Both the position numbers and the translations under genes were made by a program. From an uncultured Ruminococcus sp. (GTDB taxonomy: Bacteria > Bacillota > Clostridia > Oscillospirales > Acutalibacteraceae): a stretch of DNA of 42,870 bases. The notes beneath the pieces were generated by a model. It saw nothing but the letters and a program-made list of their open reading frames with translations, ran no database searches and was not told where the DNA came from. Of the stretch, positions 18,983 to 30,405 are shown one piece after another. The stretch is from the NCBI GenBank assembly GCA_902765625.1, contig CACXAO010000011.1, forward strand, positions 1-42,870, read 5' to 3'. Every line of letters begins with the position of its first letter. The stretch's first letter is position 1.

Positions 18983-19774
18983 TTACTTAATTCTGCCGTA
19001 AAGACCTGTTTCGCCGCCTTCATTGAGCGGTACTCTGTCGGGATTGACAGGCGCTGCGCCGGACTTCTTTTTGCCGCCGTTGTAAGGACGCTTGCCGCCT
19101 CTGCGGTTGTTCTGATAGCCGCCCTTGCGGTTGCTCTTGACCTTGGGGTCGGGTCCGATTACTACGTGACGCGCGGCGTTCTCGCCCTCGCTCCACGAAA
19201 TCGCTCCGTTCACCTTCTGTACGGCGGTGTGGATAATTCTTCTCTCGTAGGGGTTCATCGGCTCGAGGCTTGTTTTTCTGCCTGTCTTAATCGCCTTGAA
19301 CGCGAGCTTTCTGCCGAGGATCTCGAGAGTCTTTTCTCTCTTTTCGCGGTAGTTGCCGGTGTTGACGGTCACCTTGATGTAAGGCTCCTCGCCGTGGTTG
19401 GCAACAAGGCTTGTAAGATACTGCAGAGCGTCGAGGGTCTCGCCTCTTCTGCCGATAACAAAGCCTACCTCCTCGCCCGAGAGGTTGAACTCAACGGCGT
19501 TCTCCTCGGTGGCGTTTGTTTCGATCTCTACGCTTGAAAGAGTCATTTTATCGAGCACATCTCTGAGGAATTTCTCGGCTCTCTCGTTGGGGGTGTCCTT
19601 GATGAACACTCTTACCTTGGCGGGTCTGCCGCCGAAAAGACCGAACTTTTTCTTTTCCTCCGTCTGGATAATTTCCAGCTCATACTCGGCGGTATCGTCC
19701 AGACCGAGCTGTGCCTTTGCTTTTTCGAGGGCGTCCTGTACGTTAATACCCTCGCATATAGCTTCTTTAATCAT
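18983..19774 (-). CDS. khpB: Jag/KhpB RNA-binding protein
   Basis: 263 residues. An N-terminal Jag domain (about 1-55, EAICEGINVQDALEKA then KKFGLFGGRPAKV) is followed by a KH domain with GRRG (in VGFVIGRRGETLDALQYL) and an R3H domain with RRIIH (in NPYERRIIH). A basic Gly/Asn-rich tail (about 215-263, with RRGGKRPYNGGKKK) is longer than in Bacillus and may add RNA affinity. KhpB acts with KhpA in RNA binding and in cell elongation and division in streptococci. The neighbour yidC is upstream, the classic arrangement. ATG 19774 or the adjacent ATG 19777 could be used; GAGG spacing favours 19774. Confidence 0.93.
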   Translation of the reverse strand: MIKEAICEGINVQDALEKAKAQLGLDDTAEYELEIIQTEEKKKFGLFGGRPAKVRVFIKDTPNERAEKFLRDVLDKMTLSSVEIETNATEENAVEFNLSGEEVGFVIGRRGETLDALQYLTSLVANHGEEPYIKVTVNTGNYREKREKTLEILGRKLAFKAIKTGRKTSLEPMNPYERRIIHTAVQKVNGAISWSEGENAARHVVIGPDPKVKSNRKGGYQNNRRGGKRPYNGGKKKSGAAPVNPDRVPLNEGGETGLYGRIK

Positions 19775-19813
19775 CATTTACCTCTGGAATAATTCCAAAA
19801 CTTTACTTCAAAA

Positions 19814-20809
19814 TTACTTCTTCTTTTTCTTCTTTGCGTTCGCATTACCTGCCGAAGCGCTTTCGCTCGGCGCGTACACATAGGGAACCTTTGCCTCGTT
19901 TTCAAAGAGCAGCGCGGCGTGTCTTGCCTCGCTGTTGGCTGTGAGCTTCACGGGACTGCATATCTTCGCGAGAACAATCGACTGAATCAGACTGAGTATC
20001 GCGGAAATAAACCAGTAGAAGCCGAGCGCACTCGGAACCGAGTAGGTAATGTAAGCCGAAAACAGCGGGAGAAGGTACATAACTACCTTCATGCAGCCCT
20101 GCTGCTGACCCATCGCGCTGCTGTTTACCTTTGTCATAATAAACTGCGAGCCGATGTTGGATACCAGACAGAGCGCGGGGAAAATCAGGTATACAGACCA
20201 GAAACCGTGGTCTGCGGGTACGCTGAGCAAATCAAGTCCGAACAGACTGAAGCCGTCGGAGAAAGAGTCGATCGCAGCGATATTGTCGGCTGTAAAGAGC
20301 GACTGCAATGTTGACGACTGCGAGACAAACTGATCATACTTAAACAAATCGAGCAGCGCGATCTGCTGGTAGGTGGGATTTGAATTTGCAACATATCCCG
20401 GGATTTTTGACATATAGCCGACAGCCGAAGTTACGGCGTCGCCGTTGAGGTGAAGTGTGTTTGTAAGCGGATAAGCGACGGCGTAGAATACGCCGAAGAG
20501 AACAAGCATAGGAACAATGGTGGTCAGGCATCCGCCCATGGGCTTAACGCCCTCTTTTTCGTAGAGCTTGTTCATTTCTTCCTGGAGAAGCTGGCGGTTG
20601 TTGCCGTATTTCTCCCTCAGTTCCTTTTGTTTCTTGGAAAGTCTTGCGTTTCCCGACATTGATTTTTGCTGTTTGACTGAGAACGGCAAAATCAGCAGCT
20701 TGATAACAATGGTAAATGCAATAATCGCGAGTCCGAAGTTCTGAAACACATAGAATGCAGCCCACAGCGCATAGCCGAGGAAGTTACCGAGAAAACCGAA
20801 AATTTGCAT
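19814..20809 (-). CDS. yidC: Membrane protein insertase YidC (SpoIIIJ type)
   Basis: 331 residues. This is the short Gram-positive Oxa1/YidC form. The first core helix FGLAIIAFTIVIKLLILPFSVKQQ carries the conserved Arg/Lys-region residues, and a cytoplasmic hairpin (KQKELREKYG...EMNKLYEKEGVKP) follows. Further helices end in a Lys-rich tail (KKKKKK), which contacts the ribosome in other species. It inserts proteins into the membrane alone or with SecYEG. A GCGAGG site precedes ATG 20809. A long periplasm-side loop between the second and third helices (about 120-200) looks expanded. There is no clear lipobox at the N-terminus, unlike Bacillus SpoIIIJ. Confidence 0.95.
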   Translation of the reverse strand: MQIFGFLGNFLGYALWAAFYVFQNFGLAIIAFTIVIKLLILPFSVKQQKSMSGNARLSKKQKELREKYGNNRQLLQEEMNKLYEKEGVKPMGGCLTTIVPMLVLFGVFYAVAYPLTNTLHLNGDAVTSAVGYMSKIPGYVANSNPTYQQIALLDLFKYDQFVSQSSTLQSLFTADNIAAIDSFSDGFSLFGLDLLSVPADHGFWSVYLIFPALCLVSNIGSQFIMTKVNSSAMGQQQGCMKVVMYLLPLFSAYITYSVPSALGFYWFISAILSLIQSIVLAKICSPVKLTANSEARHAALLFENEAKVPYVYAPSESASAGNANAKKKKKK

Positions 20810-20827
20810 ATAAAACCTCGCTTAATT

Positions 20828-21043
20828 TCATTTTTCAGGGACAGGGTCGTACCCGCCCTTGGAAAAAGGATTGCAGCGCAGAATACGCCACAAGGTCAGA
20901 GCACCGCCCTTTAGCGCTCCGAAGCGTTCAATAGCCTCAAGTCCGTACTGCGAACAGGTGGGATAATACTTGCAGTGGGCACGGGTATAAGGAGATATTG
21001 CGGACTTGTAGAATTTTATCAATGCGATCAAAACCTTTTTCAT
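20828..21043 (-). CDS. yidD: Membrane protein insertion efficiency factor YidD
   Basis: 71 residues. The signature [19 protein letters not shown] and the ending [15 protein letters not shown] are diagnostic. It is a small membrane-associated protein that assists YidC-dependent insertion. Its ATG overlaps the rnpA stop (ATGA at 21040-21043), and yidC follows 18 bases later, so the three are co-translated. Confidence 0.96.
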   Translation of the reverse strand: MKKVLIALIKFYKSAISPYTRAHCKYYPTCSQYGLEAIERFGALKGGALTLWRILRCNPFSKGGYDPVPEK

Positions 21044-21396
21044 GTCGAACCCCGGTCATTCAATAATCCTGCCTGTTTCAGGTGGTATCTCATAGCCTTC
21101 TCAACATCCTGCGTCTTGACGTGCGGAGTTTTTGCCCTCGCAACAAAGACAATCTCGTACCCGCTTTTGATTTCGGGATAAAGACTGTCGTAAGACGCTC
21201 TGATAACTCTTCTCGCCCTTGAACGCCTGACAGCGTTGCCAACCTTTTTTCCTGTGGTGATTCCGTAGCGCGGCGGCTGCCGTCTGTCCCTCATCCTGAG
21301 CACGTACGTCACAAGCACGGGACTGACATAAGACTTTCCTTTTCTGTACAGTCTGGAAAACGTGCTGTTTTCCTTAATAGTCGCATATCTTGGCAT
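21040..21396 (-). CDS. rnpA: Ribonuclease P protein component
   Basis: 118 residues. It contains the RNase P protein signature [18 protein letters not shown] and an N-terminal [15 protein letters not shown]. It binds RNase P RNA and helps cleave the 5' leader of tRNA precursors. ATG 21396 is chosen because GGAGG lies 8 bases before it; a longer in-frame extension would lie within the rpmH-rnpA hairpin. The gene follows rpmH after an attenuator-like hairpin. Confidence 0.96.
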   Translation of the reverse strand: MPRYATIKENSTFSRLYRKGKSYVSPVLVTYVLRMRDRRQPPRYGITTGKKVGNAVRRSRARRVIRASYDSLYPEIKSGYEIVFVARAKTPHVKTQDVEKAMRYHLKQAGLLNDRGST

Positions 21397-21421
21397 TATA
21401 AGCCTCCAACCGTCTCCGCAA

Positions 21422-21453
21422 CAAAAGAAAGACCACATTTAAAAGTGGCCTTT
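21422..21453 (-). terminator. Attenuator-like hairpin between rpmH and rnpA
   Basis: On the minus strand AAAGGCCAC pairs with GTGGTCTTT (one G-T pair) around an eight-base loop, followed by CTTTTGTT. A partial terminator here would make much more L34 mRNA than rnpA mRNA, matching the demand for each (inference). Confidence 0.6.
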
Positions 21454-21456
21454 TCT

Positions 21457-21591
21457 TTAGTAAGACAACCTTTTTCTGCCTTTAGCTCTTCTTCTAGCCA
21501 ATACTTTTCTGCCGTTGGATGTGGACATTCTCTTTCTGAAGCCATGCTCCTTCTTTCTGTGAAGCTTCTTAGGCTGGTATGTTCTCAGCAT
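21457..21591 (-). CDS. rpmH: 50S ribosomal protein L34
   Basis: 44 residues on the minus strand, starting [20 protein letters not shown] and ending [10 protein letters not shown], a full-length L34. It was read directly from the sequence because it is very short. AGGGAGG lies about 9 bases before ATG 21591. It is the first gene of the leftward cluster, driven by the strong promoter at 21633-21661. Confidence 0.97.
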   Translation of the reverse strand: MLRTYQPKKLHRKKEHGFRKRMSTSNGRKVLARRRAKGRKRLSY

Positions 21592-21632
21592 ACTTAAAAC
21601 CCTCCCTTCAAAATATAACCTTGCAATATAGC

Positions 21633-21661
21633 ATTATACCTTATTTTCCGCGGTTCGTCAA
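21633..21661 (-). promoter_or_regulatory. Strong promoter of rpmH
   Basis: On the minus strand TTGACG (21656-21661), 17 bases, TATAAT (21633-21638): one mismatch to the vegetative sigma consensus. Confidence 0.85.
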
Positions 21662-21770
21662 GTGATTTATTTCGCATACCGAAAAATTATTTTTCTTTTA
21701 TTGCACTTTTATAACGAAGCTTCCTGCCGCTCACCCGGTTTAATAATTTCACCCTGAGCTTTCAACATAC

Positions 21771-21779
21771 TTTTGCACA
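21771..21779 (+). other. DnaA-box match 1
   Basis: TTTTGCACA fits the relaxed consensus TTWTNCACA. Confidence 0.5.
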
Positions 21780-21812
21780 CCGCTTTTGCGATGTTTTACG
21801 TCAAAAACCGCG

Positions 21813-21821
21813 TTTTCCACA
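21813..21821 (+). other. DnaA-box match 2
   Basis: TTTTCCACA fits TTWTNCACA, in the same orientation and exactly 42 bases (four helical turns) from match 1. A weaker TTTTCCATA lies two bases further on. Confidence 0.6.
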
Positions 21822-21853
21822 TTTTTCCATACTCACAGGTTAATAATTTAACA

Positions 21854-21960
21854 AGTTGGTAGTGGTTAGTGGGTAGTTGGTAGTTGGCAGTTGAATATAA
21901 ATCGGGTGCGGGCAGCGCCCGCCATTAACTACCAACTAATAACTACTAACTACCAACTAT
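21854..21960. repeat. Heptanucleotide element with both arms, upstream of dnaA
   Basis: The left arm has GTTGGTA-type units (21854-21893). The core (21894-21926) has ATCGGGT then GCGGGC-AGC-GCCCGC then CATT. The right arm has complementary ACTACCA units (21927-21960). The two arms can pair, making a cruciform or long hairpin. It sits between the DnaA boxes and the dnaA promoter. Confidence 0.92.
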
Positions 21961-22004
21961 ATATAATAGTATACGGAACTTGAAAACCGCTCTGCTTAAA
22001 ATAC

Positions 22005-22033
22005 TTGCAATTTCCGAACAGAAGTTGTATAAT
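22005..22033 (+). promoter_or_regulatory. Promoter of dnaA
   Basis: TTGCAA (22005-22010), 17 bases, TATAAT (22028-22033). Transcription from here gives a leader of about 180 bases before dnaA. Confidence 0.75.
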
Positions 22034-22084
22034 AAAAGAGAATGAATATTAATGTGGGGAAATTTGCGAAATGAGTAGAACAGA

Positions 22085-22194
22085 GAGAATTTTCCGACGT
22101 TTTTGTGCCCGAACAGCTTTTCGGACACGGAATAATTTTTCGCTTGCAGAGCCGATAAACACCGTTTTTTCGGCATACCGGCAGTCGGATTCTC
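22085..22194 (+). promoter_or_regulatory. Structured dnaA leader with terminator-like hairpin
   Basis: GAGAAT (22085-22090) can pair with ATTCTC (22189-22194), closing a domain that contains two hairpins. The first pairs TTCCG (22092-22096) with CGGAA (22128-22132), has an inner GTGcCCGAA/TTCGGaCAC stem, and is followed at once by TAATTTTT, which looks like an intrinsic terminator. The second is GCCGA/TCGGC. A regulatory role is inferred from structure only. Confidence 0.4.
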
Positions 22195-22222
22195 CCCTAT
22201 AGGAAAGGAAAGACAAAAGCTT

Positions 22223-23545
<1,323 letters not shown>

Positions 23546-23562
23546 CGTATACTAATATATAT

Positions 23563-23650
23563 AGTAGTTAGTAGTTGGTAGTTGGTAGTTTAATAGAAAT
23601 CGGGTGCGGGTGTCCCGCCATTACTACCAACTAAAAAACTACCAACTCTC
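23563..23650. repeat. Heptanucleotide element with both arms, downstream of dnaA
   Basis: The left arm is GTAGTTA/GTTGGTA units (about 23563-23591). The core has AATCGGGT then GCGGG-TGT-CCCGC then CATT. The right arm is ACTACCA units (about 23623-23650). The core stem differs from the 21.9-kb copy by loss of one whole C-G pair and a changed loop, so pairing is preserved. Confidence 0.9.
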
Positions 23651-23816
23651 ATACATTTCCACTCACATTCACATCACAGAAAAGCTTCAACTTTGGGCGT
23701 TGAAGTAAAAGTGGAAATCACCTGACACACACAAACACTTCACACGCATTTCACAGTGGAAGTATTTTCCGCTTCGGAATCGCGAATATCGCACTTTTTC
23801 TATATTTTAACACTGC

Positions 23817-23848
23817 CTACTACTACTACGAAAAATAATAAAGAATTA
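23817..23848 (+). other. DnaA-trio-like tract and AT-rich unwinding region
   Basis: CTACTACTACTAC (23817-23829) is followed by GAAAAATAATAAAGAATTAG, about 40 bases before dnaN. In Bacillus subtilis a CTACTATTACT-type tract in the same place and orientation forms the DnaA-trios where the helix opens. Confidence 0.6.
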
Positions 23849-23868
23849 GATTGGAGAGGAATCCACCA

Positions 23869-24975
23869 ATGAAAATTTCCTGCCTGCGTTCGGATCTGCA
23901 GACCGCTATCTCGAACGTATCCAGAGCGGTGTCAGCCAAATCAACCATTCCTGCTCTCGAGGGCGTGCTTGTTAAGGCATACGGAGATAAGCTCAACATC
24001 TCGGGCTACAATCTCGAAATCGGAATCACCACCGACATAGACGCTACAATCAAGGAGGAAGGCGAGATCGTTATTAGCTCAAGACTGTTCTTTGACATCG
24101 TGCGCAACCTCCCCGAGGAAATCCTCACGATTGAAACAGACGACAGACTTGTTATATACATCAACTGCGGCGCAGCCGACTACAAGATCACGGGCATGTC
24201 CTCGGTCGAGTACCCCGACCTGCCCACCTTTGAGCAGACCGACGGCATCACCCTCGATTCAAAGACTCTGCGCGAAATGATCCGTCAGACTGTTTACGCC
24301 GTAAGCGAAAACACCGCGAAACCCATCTACACAGGCTCGCTCTACGAGATAGAAAACTCCGTTCTCACGATTGTGGCTATCGACGGCTACCGCATGGCAG
24401 TACGCAGAGAGAACGTTCAGAGCGACAGCGAGACCTCGTTCATCGTGCCCGGCAAAACCCAGCTCGAGATACTCAAGCTGCTTTCGGACGACGAGGAACC
24501 CGTTGAGATCATCATCGGTCAGCGCCACATCACCTTCAAGGTCAAGAACTACAGGGTTATTTCGCGCCTTATCGAGGGTATTTTTATCGACTACAAAACT
24601 ACGATCCCGGCAGTCGCAAAGACCGAGGTCGTTATCAACGTAAAGAGACTGATCAATTCGGTCGAGAGAATGTCGCTTATGAATAACGAGAGAATGCAGA
24701 GTCCCGTTCGCTGCAAGTTTCTCGGCGACGAAATCAAATTTTCATGCGCGTCCGCGGTCGGTTCCGCGAGCGACACTATCGGCGTGACTATCGCCGGCGA
24801 GAACGTGGAGATCGGCTTCAACAACAGATACATGCTCGACGCTCTCAAAAACGCCGACACCGACGAGGTTAGGCTTGAGCTAAACGGCCCGATATCGCCC
24901 ATCGTTATCAAGCCCGTTCAGGGAGATAACTTCGTGAGCATCGTAGTTCCCATGAGGTTGGCAAATGAAGGCTGA
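23869..24975 (+). CDS. dnaN: DNA polymerase III beta subunit (sliding clamp)
   Basis: 368 residues, three repeated clamp domains. The start [24 protein letters not shown] is typical, and so is the C-terminal [10 protein letters not shown], near the peptide-binding pocket. The clamp encircles DNA and tethers polymerase and repair proteins. ATG 23869 follows GGAGAGG at about 10 bases; an in-frame TTG further upstream overlaps that site. The 3' end overlaps rlbA by 11 bases. Confidence 0.98.
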   Translation: MKISCLRSDLQTAISNVSRAVSAKSTIPALEGVLVKAYGDKLNISGYNLEIGITTDIDATIKEEGEIVISSRLFFDIVRNLPEEILTIETDDRLVIYINCGAADYKITGMSSVEYPDLPTFEQTDGITLDSKTLREMIRQTVYAVSENTAKPIYTGSLYEIENSVLTIVAIDGYRMAVRRENVQSDSETSFIVPGKTQLEILKLLSDDEEPVEIIIGQRHITFKVKNYRVISRLIEGIFIDYKTTIPAVAKTEVVINVKRLINSVERMSLMNNERMQSPVRCKFLGDEIKFSCASAVGSASDTIGVTIAGENVEIGFNNRYMLDALKNADTDEVRLELNGPISPIVIKPVQGDNFVSIVVPMRLANEG

Positions 24976-25180
24976 AATCCTTAAAATAGACACGGAGTTC
25001 ATCCGCCTGCAGGATCTGCTCAAGCTCTCGGGTCTTGCCGCGACGGGCGGAATGGCAAAAATCGTCATTCAGAACGGCGAGGTAAAGGTTAACGGCGAGG
25101 TCTGCACCATGCGCGGCAAAAAGCTGCGCGGCGGCGATACCGCCGAGTACGACGGAGCGACAGTTAAAGTAGAGTTATGA
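24965..25180 (+). CDS. rlbA: S4-domain RNA-binding protein of the YaaA/RlbA type
   Basis: 71 residues, nearly all one S4 fold: [36 protein letters not shown] followed by RGKKLRGGD. This small protein lies between dnaN and recF in most Firmicutes and has been linked to ribosome assembly. It overlaps dnaN by 11 bases and recF by 4, so dnaN-rlbA-recF is a coupled unit. Confidence 0.93.
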   Translation: MKAEILKIDTEFIRLQDLLKLSGLAATGGMAKIVIQNGEVKVNGEVCTMRGKKLRGGDTAEYDGATVKVEL

Positions 25181-26292
25181 GGGTAGAGAGCATATCCTTC
25201 AAAAATTACCGCAATCTCGCGGAACAGACGCTCGACCCCTGCGACGGCGTCAACATAATCTACGGCAACAACGCGCAGGGCAAGACGAATATTATCGAGG
25301 CGCTGTGGCTGTTCTGCGGCGGTCATTCGTTCCGCACCCAGAGCTACAGGGAGCTTATCGCATTCGGCGAAAGCTTCGCTCACCTCGAATGCGCCTTTTT
25401 CGGTCAGGACAGACGTCAGACCGCAAGCATCACCATTGAGCCTTCAAAGAGGCTGATAAAAATCAACGGAGTCGAGAAAAAGACCTCGGCTGCGCTTATA
25501 GAAAAATTCTGCGCGGTTGTGTTTTCGCCCGAAAACCTCAGCCTGATAAAACGCGGACCTGCCGAAAGGCGCAGCTTTATCGACAGCGCAATCTGCCGCG
25601 AAAAGCTCAGGAACGCGCTTACCCTCCAGAGGTACAACCGCCTGTTAAAGCAGCGAAACGCGCTGCTCAAGGAGATAGTGAAGAACGAGTCGCTTCGCTC
25701 AACCCTGAATCTCTGGGACGAGCAGCTCACAACCCTCGGCGCAGAGATAGTCAGGCAGCGGCTCGACTTTACAAGGATGATCTCCGAGAAAGCGGCTGTC
25801 TTTCATAAGGGGATATCGCGCGGCAGCGAAACGCTGAGCCTGCGCTATGTATCGAGCTTCGGCGCTGAGGAGGGCGACTCAAGAGCAGCGCTTAAACAAA
25901 AGTTCCTCGAAAAATGTGCCGCGAATTATCAAAACGAAATCTTCACCGGTTCGACCGCCTCGGGCGCTCACCGCGACGATATAGAAATACTCATCAACGG
26001 CAAAAACTCACGCTTCTTTGCCTCTCAGGGTCAGCAGCGCAGCGCCGTGTTGTCCTTAAAGCTCGCCGAAGCGTCGGTTCTCCGCGAGAGAATGGGCGAG
26101 AACCCCGTTATTTTATTCGACGACGTGCTCTCGGAGCTTGATAACGACCGTCAGGATTATCTCTTAAACGAGCTGAAGGGCTGTCAGGTTTTCATCACCT
26201 GCTGTGAAAAATCCAACAAGGAACAGCTCAGCGAGGGCAAGGTCTTTTACGTAGAGGAAGGCAGGGTCGATGAACTGAGAGTTCAGAGTTGA
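25177..26292 (+). CDS. recF: DNA replication and repair protein RecF
   Basis: 371 residues. The N-terminal [14 protein letters not shown] is followed by Walker [10 protein letters not shown] (about 30-38), the ABC-type signature region [16 protein letters not shown], and Walker [13 protein letters not shown]. It loads RecA at gaps with RecO and RecR. The last residues (LRVQS) and the stop codon are written in AGAGTTC/AGAGTTG heptamers, so the neighbouring repeat has run into the 3' end of the gene and may have changed its C-terminus. Confidence 0.97.
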   Translation: MRVESISFKNYRNLAEQTLDPCDGVNIIYGNNAQGKTNIIEALWLFCGGHSFRTQSYRELIAFGESFAHLECAFFGQDRRQTASITIEPSKRLIKINGVEKKTSAALIEKFCAVVFSPENLSLIKRGPAERRSFIDSAICREKLRNALTLQRYNRLLKQRNALLKEIVKNESLRSTLNLWDEQLTTLGAEIVRQRLDFTRMISEKAAVFHKGISRGSETLSLRYVSSFGAEEGDSRAALKQKFLEKCAANYQNEIFTGSTASGAHRDDIEILINGKNSRFFASQGQQRSAVLSLKLAEASVLRERMGENPVILFDDVLSELDNDRQDYLLNELKGCQVFITCCEKSNKEQLSEGKVFYVEEGRVDELRVQS

Positions 26293-26491
26293 GAGTTGAG
26301 ATAGCAGTTATCAGCACCCGATTAAAAATCTTACGCTCTTAACTGCCAACTACCAACTAAAAACTACCAACTACCAACAAAAAAACTACCAACTAAAAAC
26401 TGCCAACTACCAACTACCCAACTACCAACTACCAACTACCCAACTACCAACTACCCAACTACCCAACTACCAACTACCCAACTACCAACTA
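26275..26491. repeat. Heptanucleotide element between recF and remB
   Basis: The left arm is AGAGTTG units beginning inside the recF stop region (26275-26302). A degraded core in reverse orientation contains ATCAGCACCCGATT. The right arm is a long run of ACTACCA and ACTACCCA units (26340-26491) that ends three bases before the remB ATG. It is a mixed element (arm types differ), as at 2.2-2.5 kb. Confidence 0.9.
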
Positions 26492-26493
26492 AA

Positions 26494-26748
26494 ATGTACT
26501 TACATCTTGGAAACGACGTTGTAATCAAAACAGAAAATATAATCGCCGTATGCGACCTCGACGCCTGCACGGTTTCAAAAAAGACGAGGGATTTTCTCTC
26601 GCTCGCCCAAAAGCGCGGAGAGGTAATAAACGTGTCCTACGAGCTGCCAAAGTCGTTCGTGGTATGCGTTGAGCGCGGCGTCAGGAAGGTATATATCTCT
26701 CAGCTCTCGGTAAAGACCCTGAGCAGGAGAGAGCTGAAATTTCATTAA
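26494..26748 (+). CDS. remB: RemB-type DUF370 regulator (YaaB)
   Basis: 84 residues, beginning MYLHLGNDVVIKTENIIAV and containing PKSFVVCVERGVRKVYIS, typical of the DUF370/RemB family. In Bacillus, remB lies between recF and gyrB, as here, and its relative RemA is a DNA-binding activator of matrix genes. There is no recognisable Shine-Dalgarno: the heptamer array runs to within three bases of the ATG. Translation must be SD-independent or start by another route. Confidence 0.9.
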   Translation: MYLHLGNDVVIKTENIIAVCDLDACTVSKKTRDFLSLAQKRGEVINVSYELPKSFVVCVERGVRKVYISQLSVKTLSRRELKFH

Positions 26749-26762
26749 AACGGAGTAATCAT

Positions 26763-27487
26763 ATGAAGAAAAAGAAATGTCCATACTGCGGCAGAAGAGT
26801 GCCTTATTCCGTCGCTTTCAGCAGAAGAAGAAAAGCAGAATACGTCTGCAAAAACTGCGGCAGAGAGAGCCGCGTCGTGATAAAACGTTCGGTAATTCTT
26901 GCGTTTTTGATCTGTGCCATCATCTCGATCGCGATTTTCGTACTCTGGGTCTACCTCAAGCTCACCTACAATCCGCTGGGCATTGTGGCTATCGCGATTC
27001 CGCTTATTATTTTCACAATCATTTCTCCTAAGTTCGTCCGCTTTGAGGCGCTCAAAAAATACAAAAAGACGATGGAGGCAAAGAAGGCAGGCATAGCCTA
27101 CTCCGACAACCTCTCCGTTTCCGAGATCGACAACGAGTTCAGCGGTCTTGACAGCGGCAGCAGGTTCAGCATCAACTCCGACATTTTCAACCAGATAAAA
27201 GCCGAGCGCACCACCGCAAAGGAGCAGGCTGAAAACAACGAGATCTCATCGACCTCAAACGAAATCGATAATTCCTACGTTCATGTTATAGACGACGTAA
27301 GCGAGCAGCATTCGGTAGACGAGGCTCCGCTCAAGAAGCTCCATTCCGAGGGCAGCCGCGTTAACCGCCACTACATCAGTCCTCCGGTTCAGGAAGAGCA
27401 GCCGATCCCCGTTTACGAGGAGGTCGAGGACGACGTGAAGGAATACAAGCCCGACGGCAACAAGTATTCCGCAAACAGAAGGTTTTA

Positions 27488-27488
<1 letters not shown>
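26763..27488 (+). CDS. Zinc-ribbon membrane protein of unknown function
   Basis: 241 residues. A zinc ribbon (CPYCGRR, residues 6-12, and CKNCGRES, about 29-36) is followed by two hydrophobic helices, VILAFLICAIISIAIFVLWVYL (about 43-64) and LGIVAIAIPLIIFTII (about 71-87). A long hydrophilic, acidic C-terminal half (about 100-241, rich in Glu, Asp and Ser) looks disordered and cytoplasmic. It starts 14 bases after remB and shares one base with the next gene, so it is in the remB-gyrB unit. I do not recognise a function. Confidence 0.8.
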
Positions 27489-29775
<2,287 letters not shown>

Positions 29776-29807
29776 GAGAATAACGATTTGCAGTCAGGAG
29801 GGAAACC

Positions 29808-30239
29808 ATGCATTCCAGAACATATATCACCGTAAGATACGCCGAAACCGACAGAATGGGCATTGCCCATCACGCCAATTTTCCGATCTGGTTCGAAATC
29901 GGCAGAACCGACTTTATACGCCTTTTCGACACCACCTACACCGAGATGGAGAAGTCAGGCATTATGACTCCCGTCCGCAATCTTTCGGCGCACTACATTC
30001 TGCCGGCGCAGTACGAGGATAAGCTGGTTATCCGCACCTGGTGCACCCACTTATCAGCCGCGAGAATCGAGTTCTCGTACACCGTAAAGCGAATCAATGC
30101 CGACGACACCCAGACGGAGCTTGCCTACGGAAGCACGGAGCACGGCTTTGTTGACGCAAAAACCTTCCGTCCCTGCAACTCCAAAAAGCGTATGCCTGAG
30201 CTTTACGAAAAGATGAATCAGAATATCAAGATTTTATAA
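29808..30239 (+). CDS. Acyl-CoA thioesterase, hotdog fold (YbgC/4HBT-like)
   Basis: 143 residues. The motif RYAETDRMGIAHHANFPIWFEIGR (residues about 9-32) is the 4HBT active-site segment, with the catalytic Asp in ETD. It probably hydrolyses an acyl-CoA thioester in the cytoplasm; the substrate is unknown. AGGAGGG lies just before ATG 29808. It sits between gyrB and gyrA, an unusual insertion in the gyrB-gyrA pair. Confidence 0.85.
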   Translation: MHSRTYITVRYAETDRMGIAHHANFPIWFEIGRTDFIRLFDTTYTEMEKSGIMTPVRNLSAHYILPAQYEDKLVIRTWCTHLSAARIEFSYTVKRINADDTQTELAYGSTEHGFVDAKTFRPCNSKKRMPELYEKMNQNIKIL

Positions 30240-30390
30240 GAGAGTTAAGAGTGAAGAGTTAAGAGAGGAACCGCCGCCGCGCAGACAGCGCGCATTAATC
30301 GGAAAAATCGGTTCCCGGCTGAATTGATATTATTTTCAGAGCACTCTCCGCTTACAAAATTCAACTCTCCACTCTCAACACTCCACTCTA
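30239..30390. repeat. Heptanucleotide element, AGAGTTA/CAACTCT type, between the thioesterase gene and gyrA
   Basis: The left arm is AGAGTTA and AGAGTGA units (30239-30268). The middle is different from the other copies, with GCGCGC-containing and ATCGG stretches that can form hairpins. The right arm is CAACTCT, CCACTCT units (about 30361-30390). It ends just before the gyrA ribosome site (AGAGG). Confidence 0.8.
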
Positions 30391-30405
30391 AAAAGAGGTA
30401 AATTC

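Noticed and set aside
21592-22222. Plasmid-type iterons
   Set aside because: The repeats are 7 bp and occur at many unrelated loci, and the neighbourhood is a chromosomal oriC.
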